From: Periconia sp. R9002
Taxonomy: Eukaryota; Ascomycota; Dothideomycetes; Pleosporales; Periconiaceae
Assembly (NCBI GenBank): GCA_023627715.1
Contig: JAMAHW010000032.1
Coordinates: forward strand, 186,001-250,000
Direction of reading: 5' to 3'
Length of the DNA: 64,000 nucleotides
In this document: positions 22,248 through 32,120 of the stretch, piece by piece
How positions within the stretch are numbered: the first letter of the stretch is position 1
How the letters are laid out: each line of letters starts with the position of its first letter
The notes under the pieces: generated by a model
The model's input: the letters and a program-made list of their open reading frames with translations, nothing else
Database searches by the model: none
What the model was told of the DNA's origin: nothing
Program-made: the position numbers and the translations under genes

Positions 22248-22709
22248 ATGGCCTCCTTGACCGCCGAAAACAATCCCGAGACTCTCGCTCATGTCGAGGC
22301 ATTCTGGCAGGCCCGCAAACCTCACAGCCCCATCTACGCCTTCTTAATGAGTGATATCCACCTCACCCACGCCTCCAAAGGCCTCGTTCGCGCCCGTCTC
22401 CCACTGACCAAGAACCACATCAACGCCCACGGCGGCATTCATGGCTCTGTATCTGCGACTCTCATTGACTGGGTTGGCGGTATGGCCATTGCTGCTTGGG
22501 ACAACAGGACAAAGACGGGCGTGAGCACCGACATCCACATTTCCTACCAGAGTTCTGCAAAGGACGGTGATACCATTGAGATTGAGGGCATTGCCGGCAA
22601 GGTGGGCGGGACTCTAGCCTTCACTACGGCCACCATCTACAAGGTCGTCGACGGCAAGCCTGGGCCCATTGTTGCCACGGGCTCCCACACCAAATTCGTC
22701 AAAGTCTAA
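22248..22709 (+). CDS. hotdog-fold acyl-CoA thioesterase (THEM2/PaaI type)
   Basis: A single-exon, 153-residue enzyme predicted to hydrolyse acyl-CoA thioesters. It has the hotdog signature NAHGGIHG at residues 59-66, with the HGG motif at 61-63 and a conserved Asp74 in ATLID on the following helix. The C-terminal strand ends with TGSHTKFVKV. Length and motif match the small human ACOT13/THEM2 and bacterial PaaI subfamily, which act as tetramers on medium- to long-chain or aryl-CoA. No clear targeting peptide is seen; mitochondrial or cytosolic location is open. It is preceded by a TATA box and a pyrimidine-rich leader shared with the divergent neighbour. Confidence 0.9.
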   Translation: MASLTAENNPETLAHVEAFWQARKPHSPIYAFLMSDIHLTHASKGLVRARLPLTKNHINAHGGIHGSVSATLIDWVGGMAIAAWDNRTKTGVSTDIHISYQSSAKDGDTIEIEGIAGKVGGTLAFTTATIYKVVDGKPGPIVATGSHTKFVKV

Positions 22710-23992
22710 AGATAAAGTGAGATTCGAAACAACTAACGATGAACATGATGTAATGTGTATCGCTGTCTTCTTTGGGCTATCATTCCTTTCTCCTATGAAT
22801 GACGGATTCCACTCGGACAGCGCAGAACAATCCACCTTGCGCTTTAGAACCTGTTCCACCAGCCTCACGGCTATGACGGCATGGGAATTTTGCATGGTAA
22901 CATGTCTCTACAACATGACGAAATCTTTCACCTGCGTCTCTACATAGACAGCTTAGAAAAATCATAGAAAGGCCAAGAATCAAGAATCATAAAACTATTG
23001 TTCCGATCCACTGCTATCCATCGCTTCCGTTCCGACGCCGTCTGTTCCGCGCCGTCATTTTCAGCCCTATGTGACGGTTCTTCGCATGTCAATCCTGAAG
23101 CTAGTTCATGTGACAGTACTGCAAAACAGGATTTACCACGGGCACAGTCGTCCTGGTGTTTTTATTATCTGTCTATCCAACATTGAAAGCACCCCTGCAT
23201 GCCGACTTATCCTTCATCGCCCCACAAAAACACCAGAAACACATCCAACATTCTCTCCGACTTTTCCATTGCTTCCCTCCAAAGCGTCATGTTTCTGACT
23301 GAAGCACCATCCTATGAGGCCGATCACATGCGTCTCATGCCCCTCGGTATTTCCGCTCCGCTGACTTCAAACACTAAGATCGACTCCTCTCATCTCCAAG
23401 CACACCTCTGACGTTATACGTCCCTCTTTTCGCAGCATTCAAGAACCTAGGATCTCGACCCCAGATCTTGTGCAAAACTTAGTTCCCACCTTTGCATATT
23501 AGGGACGCGATAACACTGTAAAGTTCACTCCTGGTTGTTCACGCCAAGCGCGCAAGCCACATTGGCGCATGTCATGCTCTACATCATCGCATGCCTGTAA
23601 AAAGTTAACTGTGGCGAGGGCGGGAACTCTAGAACGCTGTCGCTATGTGGTAGTGTGATTTGGTGGTGGTTGGAGTAAGTGGAAGATTAGTTGGAAGTTC
23701 GAGTACACAGTGAAATCGACGTAGGTGTATACATATATAAACATCGACCCATACACTCGTAACCTTCCAGCTCATTCCAACCAACAAACCTCCAACTTTT
23801 CTATCAAAATCAGACATCACAAACTCAAATCACCAAACATCATACCTTCTACACACACGCATACCGAGAACAACCATTCTTCAGAGTCTTCTCTCCACAA
23901 ACAAACTCAACCTACAAAGCCTCATCGCTCCAAACACACACCAACAACAACCCATCAACCCTCCCTCACAAACCTGAACCAACAACAAGAAA
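22710..23992. other. intergenic region with a strong TATA promoter at its right end
   Basis: No gene is supported between the thioesterase and the MGCLPS gene. TATATAA at 23734-23740 is followed by a 250-nt, T-poor leader rich in CAAAC/CAACAA and ending AAGAAAATGGGC. This arrangement is typical of a highly transcribed fungal gene. Confidence 0.6.
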
Positions 23993-24232
23993 ATGGGCTG
24001 CCTACCCTCCCGCATGTCCCGCAGGCGCGACCCTTACTACGGAGGCGTCCGGGGCCGTCCTGGTGTCACCGAGGTACATCATCACCACGGCGGCGGCGGC
24101 GGTATGATGGGTGGAGGGCGGAGAATGGGAGGAGGAGGTATGGGTATGGGTGGTGGGCGACGGATGGGGGGCATGGGAGGAGGAGGCATGATGGGGGGTC
24201 CGGGGATGAGGGGAAGAGGAAGGAGGTGTTAG
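23993..24232 (+). CDS. small Gly/Met/Arg-rich protein with an acylation-type N-terminus
   Basis: A 79-residue protein not matched to any family I know. It starts MGCLPSRMSRRR: Gly2 and Ser6 fit N-myristoylation, Cys3 fits palmitoylation, and the following basic cluster would help membrane binding. A HHHH run (about 29-32) precedes a tail made of GGGRRMGG and GGGM blocks, with the GGGRRMGG unit present twice, and it ends RGRGRRC. RG/RGG-like tails often bind RNA or are methylated on arginine; here that is inference. The strong promoter and ideal start context argue for real expression despite the small size. Codon use reflects the Gly bias. Chance low-complexity ORF is the alternative. Confidence 0.65.
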   Translation: MGCLPSRMSRRRDPYYGGVRGRPGVTEVHHHHGGGGGMMGGGRRMGGGGMGMGGGRRMGGMGGGGMMGGPGMRGRGRRC

Positions 24233-25459
24233 GTATGAGGCTGAGCAGGAGATGTTAGATGGGAGGCGATTAACGAAGCGGGAGTTTCGTGATTATCTTT
24301 CGTGGTTTGCGAGCGTGACGGGGGTTTTCTCTTATACGGTGTTTAACTTTTTGTTTTGTGTCATGTACGTATATAAAGAGGGTGGCTTGGCTGGGAAGAT
24401 GTATTTCAGGTTTTTGGAGGAGATGGTGGGATTGTCAATTTATTGATCAAATGAATCCGCAAACATCCCATCATACTATGGAAGACGCCTTGCACAAAGT
24501 CCGGTATTGTGTACGTCTATCTTCGAAGTTGCTGCTTTGGCTTAGAAATGAAAAAACTAGGCGCTGAGAAGATGCGTTCGACTGTGACAGAATTTAGTTG
24601 AGGGTTTGAATATCTCCGTATTTTCTATGCTCAAAACTTCTTGGATTTTTAATCTATGATCATAATAACTTAGTAATTATTGGACATGCTAACTATTTGA
24701 ATTTACTGATCATTCGAATAGATTAATCATTCCACTTTACTGGTCATTTCAAATTGCTGCTACTTGTCCAAGCTTCATAACCGCTTACACCTCAGTTATC
24801 CAACGACACCTCGTGTAATAGTTCAAGGAGGTTCGGCAAGGTTTCGTCATTTTCATATTACACATTTGTGCTAATAACGGTTCTAGTTAGGTCGGCGCTG
24901 AGCAAGGCTTTGCTGAGTAACAGAAGAATCCATTAATGATCGCCGAGGTCCTTCACCTACACCACGCTAGTGTCATTACAACAGATATCAATGACTATCT
25001 CAAGCCCTCTCCGTCTACCGTAATCACAGTTGAACTCTTATTTGACCCACAAAGCAGATATCACAATAAAATTGACTATGCGTCGTTAGATATCCTCGTC
25101 TAAAAGCGAGAAATTTGGAAATGATCCCTGAATGTCGACATGCCAAGAACACGAATAAGGGATAAGCAAGCTTAGTAACAATACACCAACCAAACTACGA
25201 ACCAACTTGGTTTTTGATAACTACACTACCAACAAACTTAGCCTCGAATAACTCAAATACCAAAAAATTTGGCCTTTGATTGGTTTGTTACGAGATGCTA
25301 GCTTTAGGACCGGAGTATTTACACGATGCTGATTGATATCTTGCTCTAAGTTCGGGGGAAGTACAATACAAAATTTGAACATATAAATGCTACGATGATG
25401 AAGCAGATTTTAGAGCCGTGCCGTCCGCATCTAAGCAGAATTCATAGGTATACTTAAAC
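24233..25459. other. AT-rich gene-free region
   Basis: AT-rich from about 24590 to 25400, without a supportable gene; it could be a mutated repeat remnant. Two related blocks (ATTTACTGATCATTCGAA and CTTTACTGGTCATTTCAAA) lie near 24700 and 24735. TATAAAT at 25382-25388, 78 bp before the next ATG, is a likely core promoter. Confidence 0.5.
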
Positions 25460-26512
25460 ATGATTTCGAAAAACATTCTTGCACTGTCCCTCTTTGCACT
25501 TGGGCAGTGTACGCCAACATCCAGAGGCTCAAGTTCAAAACTCCCTCTTCCAGCGCACACCATCGTCCAAGCCGATACCCTAGGCATCTGGCTCGAGAAC
25601 ATCGCCGTCCGCCGCAATGGAGCTCTCCTCATAACGCAGCTCCGTCCCGCCGTTCTCTCCACCGTGCAGCATCCCACATCTGCAACACCTGCCCTGGATC
25701 CAATCTACACCTGGAACGAACCCAACGTCACCGACCTCCTAGGTATCACCGAGACCTTTCCAGACACGTTCAATGTAGTTGTCGGAAATGCGACGGCCGA
25801 TGCCAACGGCTACCCCGGCACCTTTTCGTCGTGGGAAGTCAAGTTCTCGTCTCCAGGCTCGTCAACACCTTCGGTCCGCAAGATCACAAACATACCCGAG
25901 GCAAAGCTGCTTAATGGCAACATTGCAATTCCTGGCAACCCAGCTATTGTCCTTATCGCCGATTCTCAGTTCGGACAGCTATTCCGTCTTGACACCATCA
26001 GCGGCAAGTACGAGGTTATTGCGTCCGGCCCCGAGTTCAACCCGTATGCTGAGATCCACGGAGACCCCGTGGGCTTTGGTATCAACGGAGTGAAGATCCG
26101 CGGCGAATATCTCTACTTCAGCAACTCGAACCTGTGCACCATTTTCCGCGTGGCCATCACCGCCGACGGATACATCAAGCCCAAGGCTCGTGTTGAGAAG
26201 TACGCTGACCTCAATTCCCTTGCAACATTCGTGGACGACTTCGTCATCGGAGACGATGGAACCGTTTGGGCGGCGACTAACTTCGACAACACGATTCTGG
26301 TGGTGAGGCCTGGAGGGAAGCCGGAGGTTGCGGTTGGATCGGCGGGCGCACTGACTGTTGCGGGGGCTCCGGCAGCGGCTTTTGGGCGGACGGGGGCGGA
26401 TAAGGATATCCTTTATGTTACTACGTCTGGAGCTTTGGCAGCGCCGGTCAATGGGACTATCACGGAGCCGGGGAAGGTTGTGGCAGTCGATACGAAAGGC
26501 TTTTGCAATTGA
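25460..26512 (+). CDS. secreted SMP-30/gluconolactonase-like beta-propeller protein
   Basis: A single-exon, 350-residue protein. Residues 1-17 are a signal peptide (ending near GQC/TPTS). The remainder reads as a six-bladed beta-propeller of the SMP-30/gluconolactonase/LRE-like type. Motifs include WLENIAVRRNG (first blade), LLNGNIAIPG, the central GINGVKIRGEYLYFSNS, VDDFVIGDDGTVWAATN, and the closing GKVVAVDTKG. Several N-glycosylation sites are present (NVT, NAT, NGT). Many fungal members are of unknown function, and some relatives sit in natural-product clusters as unusual cyclisation catalysts; no such cluster is visible here. Lactonase activity would need the metal-binding residues, which I cannot assign by eye. 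Confidence 0.82.
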   Translation: MISKNILALSLFALGQCTPTSRGSSSKLPLPAHTIVQADTLGIWLENIAVRRNGALLITQLRPAVLSTVQHPTSATPALDPIYTWNEPNVTDLLGITETFPDTFNVVVGNATADANGYPGTFSSWEVKFSSPGSSTPSVRKITNIPEAKLLNGNIAIPGNPAIVLIADSQFGQLFRLDTISGKYEVIASGPEFNPYAEIHGDPVGFGINGVKIRGEYLYFSNSNLCTIFRVAITADGYIKPKARVEKYADLNSLATFVDDFVIGDDGTVWAATNFDNTILVVRPGGKPEVAVGSAGALTVAGAPAAAFGRTGADKDILYVTTSGALAAPVNGTITEPGKVVAVDTKGFCN

Positions 26513-27697
26513 GTTCGTAAGTGACTGAGACAGAAAGTTTCAAGTTGCTCCTGCATTCTTTGGAAGCTAGAATTATATGGGGTCCCACGCTCTCAGGCAT
26601 ATATGGAAACGGGATAGACCCTAGATTTCTTCGTTGATATCAATTCGATATAGTAACGTGTGCCCTTCTTGAGACGCTTAACCATTGTAGTACAATGCCA
26701 GAAATCTGCAGTATTCCTAAAACAGAGAGTATTTCAATCATTCATTTTGTAGCCTTAAGATCAAGAATACAGCTCAACGTGGATGTACTTTTTCTATAGA
26801 GATGATTGATTTAGCCATTTGCAAGACCACGAGGACATGGGTCGCAAGTTCTGAGCTTCAATTCTGAGTGAGGGTACAATGGTGCGTAAAAATACCTAAC
26901 TATCTGAATGTTGTTCCATCGTAGAAATTGGCTTCGACACTGTACAAGTGGTCTCAGGGTCCCATTGATTGCCAATCCAACTGACGTAGTCGGCGAAATA
27001 CTACGGCATCCAAATTTGGTTAGCGCACTATTACCCCTATAGGTAGCTACCCCTAGTTCGCACCCCTAATTCAATCTTCTCCAAACACCACCACATCCAT
27101 CCGTAGTAGCTGAATCGGGAAAGTGAGTATAGGAAGAAGTGTTTTCTAACTGCAATCCGATGCAGCCTTTCTTCATTTATTCATCTACTGCGCCTTGGTT
27201 ACTCGAATCATAGCCCCCGAAGGCCGGAAATTATCTGCCTGTTTCATAACACTGGGGGCCAGCCTACTTGTCCATAGTATCATACTAACAGCATAGTTTC
27301 CGTAGTCGCACGCCTGACAGCACAGAATGTCACTGTAGGCTCATTTCATCCAATCATGACGCGGCACCTATCGGTTTTTTCATTGTCACCGATCCGTGGT
27401 CGATGTTCGCTCACACGCTTGCTAGTCGCCGCATTTCACAAGGCTCATCTGGCAGACTGGCACCAAGAGATGACCATATTTGTGGGGTCTTTTGAAACAA
27501 CTGTACACTTGTAAGGGACGAGGTTGAATGTTTAAGTAGGGTTGCAGTCGGCCCGTCAAAATAACATATTCACCATTCCAATTCGTTCTTTTTGCATATT
27601 CTCTCATTGAATCAGTCGCTCGTTTATTGTTGCACTTTTACATTCGCTTCGCTTCACTTTATCACGTTCTTTACCCGCTGTTTAGATTGTATCAGAC
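26513..27697. other. intergenic region
   Basis: No supportable gene. Short A/T-rich and C-rich blocks only, including CCCCTA repeats near 27030-27070. The last 100 bases before the GH71 start are T/C-rich leader. Confidence 0.5.
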
Positions 27698-29131
27698 ATG
27701 CGCTTCATCACTACTTTGGCGGTGGGCTTGTTTGCCGCTGTGGCAGCAGCTCGCCCTAGTCCGCGGGCGGCAGATCCAAAGCCAGTGTAAGTATACGAGT
27801 GTATGTCAGCATATTTCGGATGTCGAGTTGACTGGTCAATCAGGTTCATGCACTACATGATTGGTGAGATCACCGACGAGCACACCAAACAAGATATCAA
27901 GGATGCAAAAGCCCTAGGTATCGATGCTTTCGCGCTCAACATCAGTAAGAAATAACTCCTCTCGTCTGAAAAATAGCTGTACTGATTCACTATAGATAAG
28001 CTCGAAAAATGGGCGACAAACACTGTGGATCGCTTGTTCAAGAACGCTGATGAGCTCGGTTTCGGGCTTTTCTTCAGCTTCGACATGGCCGAAGGAGCCG
28101 GATACTTCACCGCTCCCGAGCAGTTCCAGGCATATCTCAAACCCTTCCTTGCGCGAAAGTCGTATTTCAAATACAACGACAAAGCCATAGTATCCACTTT
28201 CGGTGGCGAGGGAGTATCTGCTGCACAATGGACTTCATTCAAGCAGGCCGTGGGCAATGTGGCTGTCGTCCCCGGCTACTACCAGAAAGGCGCCGACAAA
28301 AACATCTTCAACAATAATAACGGCCTTGATGGTGTCTTCAATTGGAATTCTTGGCCCACTGCTACCGAAGGCAAGGCTCAAGTCTCCACCCACGACGACA
28401 AGATATACCTCGACGCTGCCAACGCTAAGCAGAAGCTGTTCATGATGGGCATGTCTCCCATTCAGTTCAAGCACATGGATGGCACAGGCCAAAACTGGTA
28501 CCGCCGTGGAGAAGACAACTTGGAAGTCCGCATGAAGCAAGCCCTCGAACTCCAACCTCACATGCTTGAGCTTCAGACCTGGAATGATGCCGGCGAGAGC
28601 CATTACATGGGTAACGTGTGGCCGGAACCCATGACCACCGCCGATGCCATCAAGAAGTACGTGGATGGATACGACCACACGGGCTATTGGCAAATTCTTC
28701 CTGCATTCATCAAAGCCTACAAAACCGGCGACAAGAACATGGCAAACATGGTCCCTACAAACGGAAAGAGCGTACAAGGAACCTTCTGGCACCACACGCT
28801 CACCGCCGGTGCCAACTGTGACGCCGACCCAATCAAGAAGCCAAAGGAGGTCGCCACTCAAGTCGAGGACGCTGTTTCTGCCATCATTCTCGTCGCGAAG
28901 GGCAAGACGGGCCTGACTGCCGTCGTCAAGAACGGCGACAAGGAACTCAATAGGGTCAATCTTCATGTGGGTTACAACTCGTTCAAGCTCAACGGTCTGG
29001 GAGCCGGCAAGGTTCAGGTTGAGGTTTGGGAGGGAAGTACGATGGTTGTTGGTGGCTATGGCCCCAAGGAGGTCAAGACGTCGGATTCCGTTTGCAATTA
29101 TAACTTCCAGGTCGTTGGATTAGGTGTGTAA
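27698..29131 (+). CDS. GH71 alpha-1,3-glucanase (mutanase)
   Basis: A secreted endo-alpha-1,3-glucanase of 441 residues. Exons are 27698-27786, 27844-27944 and 27996-29131, with branch sites of TGAC/CTGAT type. A signal peptide (about 1-18) is followed by PSPRAADPKPV and the family start VFMHYMIGEIT. Further GH71 marks are ALGIDAFALNI, LFFSFDMAEGAG (containing one of the candidate catalytic acids), VSTFGGEG, LFMMGMSPIQF and LQTWNDAGESHYMG. The C-terminal 130 residues form a beta-rich domain; no CBM24-like glucan-binding module is attached. Such enzymes remodel the fungus's own alpha-glucan wall layer or attack other fungi. ATG choice is fixed by the signal peptide and the splice to the conserved VFMHYM block. 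Confidence 0.93.
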
Positions 29132-31298
29132 ATCTCGTATGGCTTACCTGGTTCTGACCTCACTTCACTCGCCACCTCCTACCCAACCATCTCTCTCCCT
29201 TTCTACCTTTATAGATTTCACCGATATCTTCTATTAGCTGTTGTTCCGTAGTTTTTGTTAGATACGCCTTTAAAACCACTGATCGTTCCCATTTGAAAAT
29301 GGGACATGGCCAATGTTAATCCCCCTAAAATGGAGTTAGATAAAGTCAGGATACCTCACCAAATAACTACCCATTAGCATTAATTAGATATGACTCTCGA
29401 TCTCAGCAAAAGCTCAGTCTCATCTCAGCTTGAATGTAACATCGTCAATTATTGCACTTATCGGATAAAATGCATCCTTCAGGGTCCAAGTAACACCGTA
29501 AATCAATAGTAAAAAAGCCAAATATTTCCCTTAAATCACAGCACAAACCTCAAATGCGGCTCCTATAGGCCAGTCATCAATACTTAGAGTCGAATCAGCG
29601 ACATTACTTAGCAACGCCACGAACCGTAAGCTCGCCAAGATACCCAAAATGCTTCCAAACCGTGTTCTAGACGCTTACTGAGCACTTCTGATTTGCCATC
29701 CGGCAGTGGTCATGAGCATCGGAGGAGGGCCAATACTTCCCCGAAAGTGTCAATGCGGGATGTTTGACATGCCGTTGGCCCGTGGGTGTAAATTCAAATG
29801 CCGGTGCACAAGGCCCCCACGGGACGACGCGCCTTTAGCGGATCCTTTGTCCCACTCTCCAGTACAATTAAAACCTTCTTTGGCATATTCAGACCTCAGT
29901 GTATCGAACCAACAAACAAGCAACTATCAAGCAAGATGCCTCGGAGCTGCACGTGGTATAATTCCCACGAAAAACTACATGATGCCTGTTGCAGCCCTTT
30001 CTCCAGCACGTGGAATCACAAGGCTACCTTTTGGCTAAATTATAAACTTTAATCCTACAACGTTCGTATACTGAGACCATAGACGAGTCTTACATGCGTT
30101 TTGTTTGCTACTTTCGTTCTTAGCTAAGATATTGATCGATCCTACAGGATCTCATCTCGTCGGACGTTACCGGCAGCCAGGACGCGCATACAGGTAGCTC
30201 GGCATTTTACCCGGTAACGGTTCACGCGGCGGTGGAGGCTGTGGTTGCTGGTGAGATGGTTGGGGAACCACAATCCCATATCTTACTTAAACGAACACTC
30301 GGACAATAAACTACCTACTGCAAACGGCTGGGATCGGCGAATCAGGGTCCAGCGTTTGTGATGTTTTCTAGAATGCTGCAGATGCTAATGCGCCAAGAGT
30401 CTTCAAAGAGCCTGTTTAGTGAACGCCCCCACAGCACGTAGAAATGCCTTCTTTGTATGCGTATGCCTACCTAAGTATGGACGGTGGTTATTGAAAATCC
30501 ACTTTCTTGCTTAAGGACTATTGGTAATCGTTCTGTTCGGCCGAATCAACATCAACAATGCTGCGAATCTCGCTCTTTCACAATGATACCGTCTGAACCC
30601 CAAGAGCATACCTTTACACCACTAATACTATACCAACAACAGATTGTCCTTGCTTCTTTAAACTTCTTTTTCGGGAGTGATCTGTTCAACCAACGCTTCC
30701 TAAGCCTTTCCAGAATAATGCCACCAACAGATCAGCAGTGAAGTCGTCAACAAGGGCCGGCTCCTGACCAGAAAGCCACCGCATCTTTTTCTTCCCTTGG
30801 TAGTCCGTTTTACGAGGACAACTAATCTGCCTTCTTTCTGTTCCAATCAACCCTAGAATCGACTCTGAGTGGCTTTCTCATGAATGTCCATCCGTGTCGT
30901 CCCGTGAAGCCTAGATCTCATGTGACTCTTGCCGAACCTCAAGCCGATACATCTTTTGCCTTTCTAATCATTCGTTACAAAAAAAGTCGGCCGCCTATGA
31001 ACAGAGATGAGATCCTCACTGGTCAGTTGCAACTCGCTTAGCAATATGCCTCACTCTTGACCGTGCATCTCACTGTCGTATTGGGCGCCCGGGCCATACA
31101 ACATCATCATCAACGCAGACTAGAGTAGTAGACCAACGAACAACATACCAAATAATGAAGTCTGCAACCTCAGTCCACGTTGATGAAAAAGTATATAAGG
31201 GTGGGCGGACGCACCACTTTAACTCTGCCCATCACTTCCTGCACCGGCACACTCACCTTCCAAACACGCATTTAGCCTATTGCGCAATATAGATAAAG
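29132..31298. other. 2.2-kb intergenic region with hairpin and TATA box
   Basis: A perfect 7-bp-arm hairpin (CCCATTT-GA-AAATGGG) lies at 29288-29303, about 155 bp after the GH71 stop, and could mark its 3' UTR. No gene is supported further on, although an A/C-rich leader-like stretch precedes an ATG at 29936 that opens only 38 codons. TATATAA at 31192-31198 is a clear core promoter 101 bp before the AA9 gene. Confidence 0.55.
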
Positions 31299-32120
31299 AT
31301 GTTGTCCACGCTCCCCACTTCTTTTCTCTTTCTGTCTTCCCTCTCCTCTGTGGCCTTTGGTCACAGCATGATACAGCAGATCTGGGCCAATGGAGTGCAC
31401 TACGATGGCTGGGATCCCAACGGCGACCTGAGTGCCTACCCAAACACTACCCCCGCGTGGTACACGACAAACACCGGAGGTGGACCAGTCAACCCGGTCG
31501 ACGCCAAAAACCGACCCATCATCTGCGCTCCCGGAGGCTCCAACGCCAACATCAGCGCGCCAGTCGACCCAGGCACCGACGTGCGCGTTCGCTGGTGGCA
31601 GGCGGGTCAGACTTGGCCTCGAGGACACCACGGCCCCATCCTCAACTACATCGCGCCATGTAACGGGCCCTGCTCCACCGTCGACATGACGACGCTCAAG
31701 TTTGTCAAGATCTCGCAGAAGGGCTGGATCAACGCGACGGGCTCCGACAACGAAGGGTACTGGGCGACCGACGAACTCATTGACAACGACGGCCAGTGGA
31801 ACATTCGCATCCCATCCGGTCTCAAGGCCGGCGAGTACGTGCTCCGTCATGAGCTCATTGCCCTGCATGTCGCTTTCACCAGCACCGGTCCTTACTCTGC
31901 CACCGGTGCGGAATTCTACCCTCAGTGCGTCAGCTTGAAGGTGACGGGATCCGGCACCAAGACTGTCACTGGCGGCGTGGACGCGAGGACCTTTTATACA
32001 GGCGCCGAACCTGGACTCACTTTGAACATTCACACCTCCGGTCCCAGCCATCCCGATTATCAGATCCCTGGACCCGCTGTCTGGAGCGGTGCGTTGTCGG
32101 CTAGGTCTTTCGAGGCTTAA
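31299..32120 (+). CDS. AA9 lytic polysaccharide monooxygenase
   Basis: A secreted copper enzyme of 273 residues that oxidatively cleaves cellulose or related glucans; single exon. The signal peptide ends AFG, so the mature chain starts on His22, the N-terminal copper-brace histidine (HSMIQQIW). The second copper ligand is His110 in PRGHHGP, and the axial tyrosine is Tyr208 in FYPQC. The second-sphere histidine block LRHELIALH is present. At the position where AA9 enzymes normally have Gln (QxY), this protein has Glu206. Cysteines fit the usual disulfides (76 with the later Cys; PCNGPC). N-glycosylation sites are at NISA and NATG. No cellulose-binding module is attached. The TATA box is 101 bp upstream. 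Confidence 0.95.
   Translation: MLSTLPTSFLFLSSLSSVAFGHSMIQQIWANGVHYDGWDPNGDLSAYPNTTPAWYTTNTGGGPVNPVDAKNRPIICAPGGSNANISAPVDPGTDVRVRWWQAGQTWPRGHHGPILNYIAPCNGPCSTVDMTTLKFVKISQKGWINATGSDNEGYWATDELIDNDGQWNIRIPSGLKAGEYVLRHELIALHVAFTSTGPYSATGAEFYPQCVSLKVTGSGTKTVTGGVDARTFYTGAEPGLTLNIHTSGPSHPDYQIPGPAVWSGALSARSFEA

Noticed and set aside
24252..24446. 64-codon frame just after the MGCLPS gene
   Set aside because: Lies in T-rich 3' UTR-like DNA with no motif or promoter.
28235..28966. 243-codon antisense frame in the GH71 gene
   Set aside because: Shadow of the biased coding strand; the plus strand carries the recognisable enzyme.
31272..32051. 259-codon antisense frame over the AA9 gene
   Set aside because: Same cause; the AA9 motifs are unambiguous on the plus strand.
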